Of a DNA stretch of 64,000 nt, positions 22,351-34,153 are shown piece by piece. Every line of letters starts with the position of its first letter. Position 1 is the stretch's first letter. Where the stretch lies: assembly GCF_000340215.1 (NCBI RefSeq), contig NW_006921537.1, forward strand, positions 2,651,538-2,715,537, written 5' to 3'. Both the position numbers and the translations under genes were made by a program. Below the pieces are notes generated by a model. It had not been told where the DNA came from. It made no database searches and saw only the letters and a list, made by a program, of their open reading frames with translations. Origin of the DNA: Pseudocercospora fijiensis CIRAD86. Lineage: Eukaryota; Ascomycota; Dothideomycetes; Mycosphaerellales; Mycosphaerellaceae.

Positions 22351-25300
22351 GTACTATTTAGAACGCGTATAGTAACTCTAATCGGGAGCGCTAATAGTTA
22401 GTACTACTATCTATAACGCTTATACTAAGTTTTATTTAGAACACGCTATATAGTAATTCTAATCCGAAACGTATATACTAAGTCCTATTCGGAACGCGTA
22501 TAGTAAGTACTATCCGGAACGCGTATAGTAAGTACTATCCGGAACGCGTATAGAAAGTCTAATTCGGAACGCTAATAGTAAGTACTATTAAGAACGCTTA
22601 TAGTAAGTAGTACTATCTAAAATACCTATAGTAAGTACTATTTAGAATACTTATAGCAAGTTATATCCGAAACGGTTATAGTAAATACTACTAAAAACGT
22701 TTATAGCAAGTACCCTATATAACGCCTACTACGACTTATAGTAAGTAGTACTATCTAAAATACCTATAGTAAGTACTATTTAGAATACTTATAGCAAGTT
22801 ATATCCGAAACGGTTATAGTAAATACTACTAAAAACGTTTATAGCAAGTACCCTATATAACGCCTACTACGAGTACCCTATAAAATGCCTATAGCGAGTA
22901 CTCTATAGAATATCTATAGCGAGTAGTACTATCCGGAACGCGTAGGATAAGCCTTATTTTAAACGCTTAGTATAGTTAGTTTTATATAGACCGGAACGTT
23001 TCGAACTGTTTATAGTAAGTACCTTATATAACGCCTACTACGAGTACCTTATAAAACGCCTATAGCGAGTACTCTATAGAATATCTATAGCGAGTAGTAC
23101 TATCCGGAACGCGTAGGATAAGCCTTATTTTAAACGCTTAGTATAGTTAGTCCTATATAAACCGGAACGTATATAGCAAGTCTAATCCGAAACGCTTATA
23201 GAAAGTCTTATCCGGAATATAAAAAGTAAGTCTAAGTCTAATTCGAAACGAAATGCTTTTATTAAGTACTATCCGGAAGGCCTATAGCGACGTAACGCTT
23301 ATAGCAAATACTATCTAAAACGCCTATAGTTAAACTATCCTAAATAGCATTCGAACTGTTTATAGCGAGTACCCTATATAACGCCTACTACGAGTACTCT
23401 ATAAAACGCCTATAGCGAGTCCTCTATAGTATACCTATAGCGAGCAGTACTATCCGGAACGCGTAGGATAAGCCTTATTTTAAACGCTTAGTATAGTTAG
23501 TCCTATATAAACCGGAACGCGTATACTAAGTCTAATCCAAAACGCTTATAGAAAATCTTATCCGGAATATATAAAGTAAGTCTAAGTCTAATCTAAAACT
23601 AAATACTTGTATTAACTACTACGAACTATTTATAGCGAGTACCCTGTATAGCGCCTACTACGAGTACCCTATAAAACGCCTATAGCGAGTACTCTATAGA
23701 ATATCTATAGCGTACTACTATCTAAAATACCTATAGTAAGTACTATTTAGAGTACTTATAGCAAGTTATATCCGAAACGCTTGTAGTAAATGCTGCTAAA
23801 AACGGTTATAGCGAGTAGTAGTATTCGAAACGCTTATAGCGGTTACTATCCGAGATATCTATAGCGAGTAGTACTATCCGGAACGCTTTACAACGCGCTA
23901 TATAGCAATTCTAATCCGAAATACTTATACTAAGTCCTATCTAAAACGCGTATAGTGAGTACTGTCCGGAACGCGTATAGTAAGTCTAATTTAGAACGCT
24001 AATAGTAAGTACTATTAAGAACGCTTAGGCTTATAGCAAGTAGTACTATCTAAAATACCTATAGTAAGTACTATTTAGAATACTTATAGCAAGTTGTATC
24101 CGAAACGCTTATAGTAGATACTACTAAAAATGCTTATAGCGAGTAGCAATATTTGAAACGCTTATAGCGGTAACTATCCGAGATATCTATAGCAAATAGT
24201 ACTATCCAGAACGCTTATAGTAAGTCTAATCTAAAACGCTTATAGAAAGTCTTATCTTAAATATATAAAGTAAGTCTAAGTGTAATCCGGAACTAAATAC
24301 TTATATTAAGTACTATCTGGATTCCGGAAGGCTTATAGCGAGTAGTACTATCCGGAACGCTTATAGTAAATACTATCTAAAGTGCCTATAGTAAATAGTA
24401 TTCGAACTGTTTATAGCGAGTACCCTATAAAACGCCTATAGCGAGTACTCTATAGAATATCTATAGCGTACTACTATCTACAACGCCTATACTAAGTTTT
24501 ATTTAGAACGCGCTATATAGTAATTCTAATCTAAAACGCTTATAGAAACTCTTATCCGGAATATATAAAGTAAGTCTAAGTCTAATCCGAAACTAAATGC
24601 TTTTATTAAGTACTATCCGGAAGGCTTATAGCGAGTAGTACTATCCGGAACGCTTATAGTAAATACTATCTAAAACGCCTATAGTTAAATAGTATTCGCA
24701 CTATTTATAGCAAGTACCTTATATAACGCCTCCTACGAGTACCCTATTAAACGCCTATAGCGAGTACCCTATAGAATATCTATAGCGAGTAGTACTATCC
24801 AGAACGCTTATAGTAAATACTATCGAAAACGCCTATATTCGAACTACCTATAGCGAGTAACCTATATAACCTCTACTACGAGTATCTTATAAAACGCCTA
24901 TAGTAAGCACTCTATAGAATATCTATAGCGAGTAGTACTATCCGGAACGTATAGGACCCTATAAAACGCCTATAGCGTACTACTATTTATAGCCTATACT
25001 AATTTTTATTTAGAACGCGCTATATAGTAATTCTAATCCGAAACGCTTGTACTAAGTCTTATCCGAAACGCGTATAGTAAGTCTAATTCGGAACGCTAAT
25101 AGTAAGTACTATTAAGAACGCTTATAGCAAGTATATACTAAGTCTTATCCGGAAGGCGTATAGTAAGTCTAACTCGGAACGCTAATAGTAAGTACTATTA
25201 AGAACGCTTATAGCAAGTAGTACTATCTAGAATACTAATAGTAAGCACTATTTAGAATACTTATAGCAAGTTATATCCGAAACGCTTATAGTAAATACTA

Positions 25301-25928
25301 CTAAAAACGCTTATAGCGAGTAGCAATATTTGAAACGCTTATAGCGGTAACTATCCGAGGTATCTATAGCAAATAGTACTATCCGGAACGCTTATAGTAA
25401 ACACTATCTAAAACGCCTATATTCGAACTACTTATAGCGAGTACCCTATATAACGCCTACTACGAGTACCTTATAAAACGCCTATAGCGAGTACTCTATA
25501 GAATACCTATAGCGAGCAGTACTACCCGGAACGCGTAGGATAAGCCTTATTTTAAACGCTTAGTATAGTTAGTCCTATATAAACCGGAACGTATATAGCA
25601 AGTCTTATCCGAAACTAAATACCTATATTAAGTACTATCCGGAAGGCTTATAGCGAGTAGTACTATCCGGAACGCTTATAGTAAATACTATCTAAAACGC
25701 CTATAGTAAATAGTATTCGAACTACCTATAGCGAGTACCCTATATAACGCCTACTACGAGTATCCTATAGGACGCCTATAGCGAGTACTTTATAGAATAT
25801 CTATAATACTAAGAATAAGTCTAATTTAGAACGCTTATAATACTAAGTACTATTCGGAACGTATATAGTAAGTCTAATCCGGAGCGCTAATAGTTAGTAC
25901 TACTATCTATAACGCTTATACTTAGTTT
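21885..25928. repeat. Minisatellite array 2 (same family as array 1)
   Basis: Begins with hairpins tatagctc-gaa-gagctata at 21885-21903 and again at 22213-22231. About 4 kb of the 24-27 bp monomers found in array 1 follow. The same higher-order landmarks recur, including cgcgtaggataagccttatt near 22940, 23115, 23465 and 25535. The array is more TpA-rich than array 1. It ends abruptly near 25925 without the GC-richer module. A local duplication of about 119 bp lies near 22621-22860. Confidence 0.85.
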
Positions 25929-26047
25929 GCACGCCCGGATTTGATAGTAATGGCCGCGGCGCCTAGAAGTTATAATATTGTAAGGCCCGCCGTCCGCGTC
26001 TGCGACGCGGACTAGGGACTAGTATGCTATAGATAAATTGGGCGTGT
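25929..26047. repeat. Short inverted-repeat segment with strong hairpin
   Basis: Left end cacgcccggattt (25931 on) faces the right-end sequence aaattgggcgtg (ending near 26047). Inside is a perfect 9-bp stem, gtccgcgtc-tgc-gacgcggac, at 25992-26012. It may be a tiny MITE between array 2 and the retrotransposon. No target duplication was verified. Confidence 0.45.
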
Positions 26048-26084
26048 AATACGCCTAAAAATTTGATCGATCTTTTAGCGTTAT

Positions 26085-26283
26085 TGTTAGGACCAAAGAG
26101 GCTATACGTAATTGGCATGTGACTAGGCCGAGTGAAGCCAGGGTTTCGATGCCTCAGGCAGGGCTTGGCGCTTGGCGTTGGGCCAACTCTCCTGCCTTCC
26201 TCCCTCTCCTTCTAGATCCTTATCGAATACTACTTGTACCTACTACTACCCTATCTACCTGCTAATATAACCCTTCTTATACA
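26085..26283 (+). repeat. 5' LTR of chromovirus
   Basis: Runs TGTTAGGACCAAAGAGGC ... CTTCTTATACA. It matches 33081-33277 closely. Differences are largely RIP-type (for example gctatacg against gctacacg), plus a small indel near the 3' end. Short LTRs of about 200 bp are usual for this group. Confidence 0.92.
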
Positions 26284-26292
26284 GTATTCGAT
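26283..26292 (+). promoter_or_regulatory. Putative self-priming primer-binding site
   Basis: agtattcgat at the LTR/internal junction is the exact reverse complement of atcgaatact at 26222-26231 inside the LTR. In Tf1/sushi elements the RNA 5' end folds back on such a site and primes minus-strand DNA without tRNA. If so, transcription would start near 26222. Inference from complementarity only. Confidence 0.5.
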
Positions 26293-29200
26293 CCACCCTT
26301 TAAGGGCAGCAGCTAGATAGTCCTTATTTCAAGCTTTTAGCGGTATAGCTACGAACAAGACTAATCTGACTATATTGCGCCCTAAGAACGGGACCTATAC
26401 GTACCATTCCATCGAAACAACCGTACCAATTATTAAGCAAGGCCTTCTACACGGCCCATTACACTAAGTTAATCGCACCAGACCAATACCTACTAATTCC
26501 GCTATATCCGCATCTTAGGGGCTAACAATACATTATTAGTGTCACCCCCTATTATAATAGCCGGCTCATTACGAAACAATAACCGTGCTGCCGCTAGCAG
26601 CGCTAGCAACGATAATGCTAGTAGCATAGTGCCTGCTAAAGTGCCTACTAGAGCACCTGCTAAAGTGCCTCCTGCCGAAGAGCCTGCTATAGGACCTGCT
26701 AAAGAAGAACCTGCAGTTCTAGGTAACGACCTAGAATTGCCTGTCGACGACATTCTTAACAATATTGTCAACCGTCGATATAGCTAGCTAGCTTTTAGTC
26801 CCTAACTAGTAGCGAGACTTTAGGAAGCTACCTAAAACAGGCTCACTGCCTTACGTTAAGAACAATAGCTGAAGGATAATCTCCTCGAGATTCGCCGTCT
26901 ATAGGAAGCCCTAACAACCACTACTAAGCCGATAGCAGGGCCTTCCTTACTACCCGTCCCTATCTAAAAGAAGGATGCTAAGCTTAAGGACTGTACTGTA
27001 TTTGACGGCTCTAGTCGCAAACAATATAATGATTATATACGCGATTGTGAGCTTAACTAACGAAATGCGCCGAGGGCTCTCCTAGATGACTATTTACTAG
27101 TTGTCTACGCGATGCAGTACATCAATAGCGACCTAAAGCGCACCTAGGATAACTATTTCGATTCCCTTACTAATTAGACCGCTGTTCAGTAGCAAGACTA
27201 CAAGACCATTATACTAGATACCTTTAGAAACCCTATACTAAGGCAACAGCACGCTTAGGACTAGTACCTTCGGGCTAAGCAAAAGACTAATTAATCAGCC
27301 CGTTTATTTGAGGCCTATTTAAAGACCCTCGAGGACGATTTGCTAGCTAAGACCGACTCTATCTAGATTTCCGAAATACGCCCTAAATTGCGATAGGAAT
27401 TGGTCCTTGAATTAGACCGCCGTCGTGTATTCGAACAGGCCAACCTAACACGCATTCAATTTATAGTCGAAGTGGAAACAGCCGAGCGGGCTATCTAGCT
27501 CTAATAACGACTAGAATCGAGGATCCGACTAGCTAGTACTAACCGTAGCAACCGCGGCCGCGGAGGAAACCAAGGTTCCTACTATAATAACAATGCTGAT
27601 AATAGGAACAGTAACAATAACCGTAGAAGAGGCCGTAGCCGCCGGCTATACAAAGGAGGCCGCGATAGGGGCCGTAGAAGGGGCTCGTATCCTTATAACG
27701 CTAACCGCTTAACTAACAACAATAGCTACGGCAGTCTACTAACTGGATTGAAGTGCTTCAATTGCGACAGTACTAGCTATCTACTAGGCTAATGCGACAA
27801 ACCTAGGGATTAGGCCCGAGTCGACCGTGCTACCGCTAAGTACCGAAAGCACCTTTTAGTAGCTAACGCTACCCCTATAGGCCAACCTTCGAAAAAAGAG
27901 TAAGCGCCGCACCAACTATTAGCCTCGTACGGCGTAAGACTATCGACATTGTACTAGCTATTACACGTACCTGTCTTATATCTAGGCCCGACACTAACTA
28001 TAAGGCAAAGGTTATGCTAGACCCCGGAAATTCAGTCAGCGCCCTTATTAGCTATTACCTAGCTAAGCAATTAGACCTTCGACAACTGCCGAAGACTAAC
28101 CTGCCAACCCTTGCTTGGTTTAATAACGCTCGGCACTTGACCTATAGAGCCTACTATATTCCTATAGTTCTAAAAGACGACCTCGGAAATAAACGCCTAC
28201 TAAACTTCACTACCTACGCGGTAGACATAGACAGCCTCCTATCCGATATTGTTATTAGCAACCCTGTTCTTAAGTACTATGCTATAGTTATAGACTTAGG
28301 CAGCCAATAATAGCGATTTAGAATCGCTCGGAAAGAGGATATTAAACACATCGACATTAGCGAGTGTCCTAATAATATTAGGGTCCTGTTTATTAGTAAC
28401 CTAATACTAGCCTCCGCCTTAGCTAATCCAACTGCCGACCTGCTCGGTAGTAATGACGATGAACCTGTGCCCCCTAATAGCATAGACCCTAATTAGCTTG
28501 CTCGCATACTAGAGCCTATTTGAGAGACCTACATTAATGTGTTCAAACACTACTTAGCATCGACATTGCCTATGTTCAAAGAGACAGACTATAAGATTGA
28601 CATTATAGAGGGCAAAGAGGTTCCTTTTAGTCCCCTCTATAACCTTAGTAAACGAGAGCTTGCTGTGCTGCGTAAGTACCTAGAGGAAAACCTAGCCAAT
28701 AGTCGAATTCGATATAGCAACAGCCCTACTAGTGCACCTATCCTGTTCGTACTAAAGAAGGATAGTAGCCTACGTCTGTATGTTAATTATCGTAGGCTCA
28801 ACGCTGTTACTATCAAAGACCGCTACCTACTTCCTCTTATTAATAAGACCCTCGATCGCCTTTCTAGTGCTTACTACTATACTATATTGGATATTAAGGA
28901 CGCCTATTACCGTATCCGTATCCGTAAGGGCGATGAATAGAAGACAGCCTTTCGCACTCGTTATAGGTATTTCGAGTACTTAGTTATGCTATTCGGCTTA
29001 GCCAATGCCCCTACTATATTCTAGTCCTATATCAATCGGGCCCTGTTAGGCCTATTAGATCACCTCTGTATAGTTTACCTAGATGACATCCTAGTTTACA
29101 CACACTCTCCTAACATTGCGGAACACTAGGCTACAGTCCGTAAGGTACTCGATCGCCTAAGGGCCTATAGCTTGTATTGCAAGCCTTCTAAATGCACCTT

Positions 29201-31908
29201 TACTGCTAAGGAGGTAGCCTTCCTTAGCTTCATCGTATTAACTAAGGGTGTTAAGGCTGATCCTAACCGGATTAAGACTATCACTAAGTGGCCAACGCCT
29301 ACTAGCATTAAGGAGCTTTAATCATTCCTAGGTTTTGCTAACTTCTATCGTCGCTTTATTAAGGGCTATTTACGACACGTAATGCCCCTAACTGAGCTCA
29401 CTAAAACTAAGGCCAACCCGACTAAAGAGTTCAAATGGACTAACAGAGCACAAGCCGCTTTTAACGGTTTGAAGCGGCGCTTTACTAAAGTCCCCTTGCT
29501 GCACTATTTTGTACTAAGCAAGCAGATCCGTATTGAGACTAACGCTTTACAGTTCGCTATATCGGCTATTATGTCCTAGCAATCAGATAAGGACCATTAC
29601 TAGCACCTAATTGCCTTCTTTTTACGAAAGATAATCGATGTAGAGCGTCGCTACGAGACCTACGAGTAAGAGCTCTTAGCTATTGTCGAGGCCTTTAAGC
29701 ATTAGAGGCATTACCTCGATAGGGCCTAACATACGATATAGGTCTATACAGACCATAACAACCTCCGTAGCATTACTAAGGTTACTAGAGTTATAGGTCG
29801 ACAGGCTAGATAGGCCGTCTACCTCGCTAGGTTTGATTTTAATATGTTACATCGGCCAGGCGTAAGCAACCCTGCTAATAGCCTATCGAGGCGACCTAAT
29901 TACGATAGCGAAACCTAATACATCAATTCTCTGTTTCTAACCCTGTAGTATAAGATTGCTATAGACCTTGCTATAAAGCAGGCGCAGGATAAGCGGACTT
30001 CCGGACCCCGCGGCGGCAACAAATACTATAGCGGAGTTGTCGTTCTTCTAGTGTACGTTAAAAAGGACGTAGATCGCTCGAGCTATAACGACTCGATTAA
30101 AGATATTACTATCTATAGCGACAGCACTATAGAAGAGGTTGCAGTTAATCCGGCTACTAGTGCTATTAGATGTATACAATGCGTACCTCGTTCGACAGCA
30201 CGGGTGCTGTTAAATAACCTTGTAAACGGGGATAGTTAATCGTTTATAGATAAGCTGTTACGTACTTAGTAGAGGGACGCCTTTGCTATCGAGCGCATTA
30301 ATAAGCTTATAAGTGGGCGAAAGACTCGATCTAGCAAGAGTAACAACTAGTCGATCGATGACAAAGGTCATTTAAAGTTCAAGGGCAGATACTATATCCC
30401 CGCTAAACATTCGATCCGACAAGAGCTTCTTAAGCGACACTATAATAGTAAGCTTGCCGGTTACTATAGTATAGAGAGGTCGCACGAGCTACTATCGCGT
30501 ACATACTACTAGCCAAATAGTAAGCGGGATATAAAGGAATACGTTAATACGTATACCGTATGTTAACGTGTTAAGGCACTAAAACATTAGCCTTTTAGCG
30601 AGTTGTCCTTATTACCAATCCCTTACAAGCTATTTGTAGAGCTTATAATAGACTTTATTACAGGCCTTCTACCTACTAAACGTAGGGGCAGCAAGGACAT
30701 CTTCGATACTATCCTTATTATAGTAGATCGGTTTACTAAAGGCGCTCGATACATCCCGGTATAGAAGGATTGGACTGCTATTAATATAGCAGAGGCTCTA
30801 TAGAGTAACATCTTCTGTACCTATTAGGGAACCCCTAAGGGGATAGTCTCCGATAGGGGCACGACATTTACATCGCACTATTAGAGCGAAATATGCCTAC
30901 AGCTAAGACTAAAGCATCGGCTATTAACAGCCTTCTATCTATAGACTAACGGTCAAATAGAGAGGTAGAATGCTACCCTATAGCAGTACCTACGCAGTTA
31001 CATTAACGAGAATCCTAGGGATTGGGTTAATCTCCTGCAGCCTGCAGAATTCGTATATAATAACAGTATATACTTATCAACCAAGGTTTCACTATATATA
31101 GCTATAATAGGTCAAAACGCCGCGTTGCTATAAGATCCATTTACCTCGCTCGAGGCCGAGCGTAAGGAAAGGGAAGCGCGTCAAGTACTAGAGACACTAG
31201 CGGCAATAGAACGTGTCTAGAAGATGCGAGAAATCTATGCTAAGATAGCCGAGAAGTTGACAAAGGCTTAAGAGTACTAAAAGACCTACTACGACAAGCA
31301 CTATACACCGATAACCTTCAAACAAGGCGATATAGTTATGCTAAGCACTAAGAACCTCCGTATCCGCAAGCACCTATTACCTAACGGCAAAACAAGGCCT
31401 AAGCTCGCACTAANNNNNNNNNNNNNNNNNNNNNNNNNNNNNNNNNNNNNNNNNNNNNNNNNNNNNNNNNNNNNNNNNNNNNNNNNNNNNNNNNNNNNNN
31501 NNNNNNNNNNNNNCAAGGCTTAAGCTCGCATTAAGATATATTAGCCCATTCCGCATTCGAGAAGTTAAGGGCTCCTCCGTATAGGCCTATTAGTTGTAGC
31601 TCCTACCTCATTACACAATCTATAACACCTTCTATATATCCCTCCTTAAGCCGTACTACCTACGCGAAGGGGATGAAGCCCCTACAGAACACGAAGACAT
31701 ACTAGCGGATAGTGAGGAGCTGTAGTCTATAGAACGTATCCTATAGCATCGCACTAGGCGAGGCAAGAAGGAGTACCTCCTAAGATGGCAAGGCTATTCA
31801 CCTAAATAGGACTCGTAGGAGGCCGAAGACTCGTTTAAGGATATAACTAAGTTGTTAGATGAGTATTAGACTAGTGTAAAGAACAAGAAGAAGGCTAAGG
31901 GCCTATAA
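26284..31908 (+). pseudogene. gag-pol of chromovirus, inactivated by RIP stops
   Basis: Gag-like sequence runs to about 27900, with an Arg/Gly/Asn-rich stretch and then a zinc knuckle near 27753-27805. The knuckle's histidine position reads Tyr (CFNCDSTSYLLG-stop-C), a CAY to TAY change. A protease-like LDPGNSVSALIS lies near 28015. Reverse transcriptase spans about 28540-29350, with YLDDILVY near 29085. RNase H shows YTDHNNLR near 29745. Integrase has VDRFTKGARYIPV near 30725 and SDRGTTF near 30850. The chromodomain (EYLLRWQGYSPK-stop-DS-stop-EAEDSF) is near 31770-31840. At least two dozen in-frame TAGs make it non-functional. Only description is given; no repaired product is proposed. Confidence 0.9.
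31414..31513. other. Assembly gap (100 N)
   Basis: Exactly 100 Ns. The 21 bp before it (31393-31413) and after it (31514-31534) are the same sequence with two C/T differences. The second element copy (minus strand, about 60990-61040) runs through this point without extra sequence. The gap therefore probably joins two overlapping contig ends. Confidence 0.9.
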
Positions 31909-33080
31909 TGTCGCCTAGGAACAATGCTACCCCCGGGGTGCTATTAGCTGACTAATTAGAGGCCGGCAAACTAGGACAATAAGACTATACTAGGCGCACT
32001 ACGACGCGTCTATTAACTAATCGCCTGCTCTTTCGAGGACTCTACCTCCTTACTAGCGCACCCTATAAGACCCTTCTCTTAGAGCCCCCTCTTGTTCCCT
32101 TATTCCGTCGAGGCCTCGAGGCCTAGGCAATCGGCGCGGCCGGCGCGGCTATATTAGTGACGGTGTTGCGGAGTGTGTTATTAGTTAAGGAAGAAGATTA
32201 GAAGCGAGGTGAAGTTGGCGCTAAAACGACTAGCGCCGCTATTGTTAATATTACTTGCTGTTATCGCTACGCCTATAGACACAACCTTACCTATACTACG
32301 AGCCTAAGGCACCCTTAATCAAAACTTTGATTAAAGCCTTAAGCCTATTAAAGGTTTGATTAAAACTTTGAGGCTAAGTTAAAACTTTGACTAAGTTAAA
32401 AGATTGAGCGACTAATGGACTAACTAAGGGCAAAACTATAGAGCTAAGCTAGCCGGGGTCGATCTTGCGGACAATAGGTTACTCCTCGATCTTTCCGACC
32501 CTTTAAGCGAGGCGAACCTCTACTACTGCACTTATAATAGCCTTCACCTATAGAAACTAGACGAGCTGTGTTTTTTGAAAAGATATAATTAGTTAACACT
32601 TAAAGGCTGCCAAACCTAACTAATTTAGGCTAGTAAAACTACGATAGTAAATAATAGCCCTCGTAACAATAAGAACAACCCTCGGAAGCGGACAAACCCT
32701 CGGAGCGGACATTTCTAGGTCTGTTAGAGTAGACGCAAAGAACTCGTACGATATTACTTAGAACGGAGGCAGTGCTATAATACCTCGTACGTCTACCTAT
32801 TATAGTAGGGAAGACGCGCTCGTATTGTAATTAGTCGAAGGCCCTCAATTCTTATAGATATATATTACTTTATAGTTCATTATATATAGAGATAGCGCAG
32901 TTAGAGTTGTACATTGTGTTGTTTAGAGGTAAGGTTTAACATAGTTATATAATTAGGTAGTTAAGTGTTTAATTTAGCGCGGGCTAAGCAGCTTATTAGA
33001 CTTGCTAAGTTAGCGGCAATGGAGGTCGAGATTGGAATATAGGCAGGCTACGAGGGCGCGGCCTTTAGAAGGGAAGCGTG
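31909..33080. other. Non-coding 3' region of the chromovirus
   Basis: Between the chromodomain stop and the 3' LTR. Contains short direct repeats of tttgattaaa and aactttga motifs at about 32315-32410. No frame was recognised. Copy 2 keeps the same region, so it belongs to the element. Confidence 0.6.
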
Positions 33081-33277
33081 TGTTAGGACCAAAGAGGCTA
33101 CACGTAATTGGCATGTGACCAGGCCGAGTGAAGCTAGGGTTTCGATGCCTCAGGCAGGGCTTAGCGCTTGGCGTTGGGCCAACTCTCCTGCCTTCCTCCC
33201 TCTCCTTCTAGATCCTTATCGAATACTACACTGATTCACCACCACCCTATCTACCTGCTGACATAACCCTTCTCACA
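33081..33277 (+). repeat. 3' LTR of chromovirus
   Basis: Starts TGTTAGGACCAAAGAGGC and ends CTTCTCACA, directly followed by the gttat target duplicate. Less RIP-altered than the 5' copy at several CpA sites (gctacacg, ctgacataac). Confidence 0.92.
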
Positions 33278-33279
33278 GT

Positions 33280-33480
33280 TATCGTTCCAAGATCGAAGAA
33301 GATTATGTCCGCAGGTTGAAGACCGAGACAGTCGAAGATATAAGCGAAAAGGCTGGAGAGTTGTGGGCATTACTTCCAGAGCGATCGAAATGGCTGTATC
33401 ATCCTGCTCTGAACGGTCTCCGCGGAGAAGGATCCTTGGCGAGGACGGTGAGCGAGGTTCAGATAGACTCTTCCGAATGA
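33280..33480 (+). pseudogene. Possible coding remnant next to retrotransposon
   Basis: From the first base after the 3' LTR one plus-strand frame reads YRSKIEEDYVRRLKTETVED, then a Leu/Glu-rich amphipathic segment (EKAGELWALLPERSKWLY), and stops at 33478-33480. Composition looks protein-like and the frame has no ATG. It may be a 5'-truncated gene fragment. Not recognised. Upstream of the element the reading frame does not continue. Confidence 0.3.
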
Positions 33481-33499
33481 TGTGCATTGGAATGCTTTT

Positions 33500-34153
33500 T
33501 CAACTTTCTTCCAACCTCACCTTCGAAAGTGTATCGACTATTGCTTGAAATGTCGTCAGGGCAAACAAAGCTTCATCAAAACGGAGATACGCATTGGTTG
33601 CAGGCTGGTGCTGTGGCATCTCGCTCTCCGGTAAGGGCTCGCACCGCCGTCCGCATCGGATCTCGACCAGCTCCAGCCCCAGCCTCCAGGTTCTCCTCGT
33701 CCGCAAAAGTCCCTCGTCGGGTTCATCAGTCACTACTGTTGTCCTGTACGCGCATACCCTTCCAAATCGAGGACCTTTAGTGTGTCTGCCACGTAGTGCT
33801 TCTGCCGCGGGTGCCCTTGAAACTTGCTCCTGACAGCGGCTGCCGGCTTCTGACATTTGTGCTGTGATGAATACTGCAATGCTGCCATCCGCCTGGTGCA
33901 AGGTGCGAGGTGCGAGAAGCAAACGGTCTCCCGAGCCACGCGCAAGACAAAGCGGTGATGTTGTAGTACACGTGGCCCTTCCGATGGGAGCACGGCATAT
34001 CATCATGAAATCTGCAACGTGCAAGTTCGTTTCCTGAGGCACAGAAGTGGTCGTACCTTGCTGATAAGAAGCTGCATGCTGCATCATCGCCCAACTCTCG
34101 TAGTCCACGAGCGAAACCACAGTCGAGAATACGGAGGTGCGGCTCTTGAACAT
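33500..34153 (-). CDS. Hypothetical ORF, weakly supported
   Basis: A 217-codon minus-strand frame from the ATG at 34153. It could contain a 45-bp in-frame intron (GTACGA...TTGCAG, near 34018-34062). Two other long frames overlap it on the same strand, and none resembles a family I know. Composition is Arg/Ala/Thr-rich without clear domains. It may be chance in GC-rich DNA. Confidence 0.25.
   Translation of the reverse strand: MFKSRTSVFSTVVSLVDYESWAMMQHAASYQQGTTTSVPQETNLHVADFMMICRAPIGRATCTTTSPLCLARGSGDRLLLAPRTLHQADGSIAVFITAQMSEAGSRCQEQVSRAPAAEALRGRHTKGPRFGRVCAYRTTVVTDEPDEGLLRTRRTWRLGLELVEIRCGRRCEPLPESEMPQHQPATNAYLRFDEALFALTTFQAIVDTLSKVRLEES

Larger units (their letters stand above)
26080..33282 (+). 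mobile_element. Full-length Ty3/gypsy chromovirus with LTRs and 5-bp target duplication
   Basis: The element occupies 26085-33277 and is flanked by the 5-bp direct repeat gttat at 26080-26084 and 33278-33282. LTRs of about 199 and 197 bp start TGTTAGGACC and end in ACA. Order inside is gag, aspartic-protease-like region, reverse transcriptase, RNase H, integrase, chromodomain, and a long non-coding 3' region of about 1.2 kb. Pol order with integrase last and a C-terminal chromodomain defines the chromovirus branch. TAG stops occur throughout and match RIP of CAG/TGG codons. The sequence next to the 5' LTR is complementary to part of the LTR (see the primer-site entry), pointing to Tf1/sushi-style self-priming. 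A 100-N gap lies within the integrase C-terminal region. Confidence 0.93.

Noticed and set aside
25992..26012. Strong GC hairpin as a rho-independent terminator
   Set aside because: No T-run and a eukaryotic genome; more likely part of a small inverted-repeat element.
26502..26787. Short Ala/Pro-rich frames on both strands after the 5' LTR
   Set aside because: These are the low-complexity start of gag and its complement, not separate genes.
31301..31523. Frames running through the N gap
   Set aside because: Created by translating Ns; no biological meaning.
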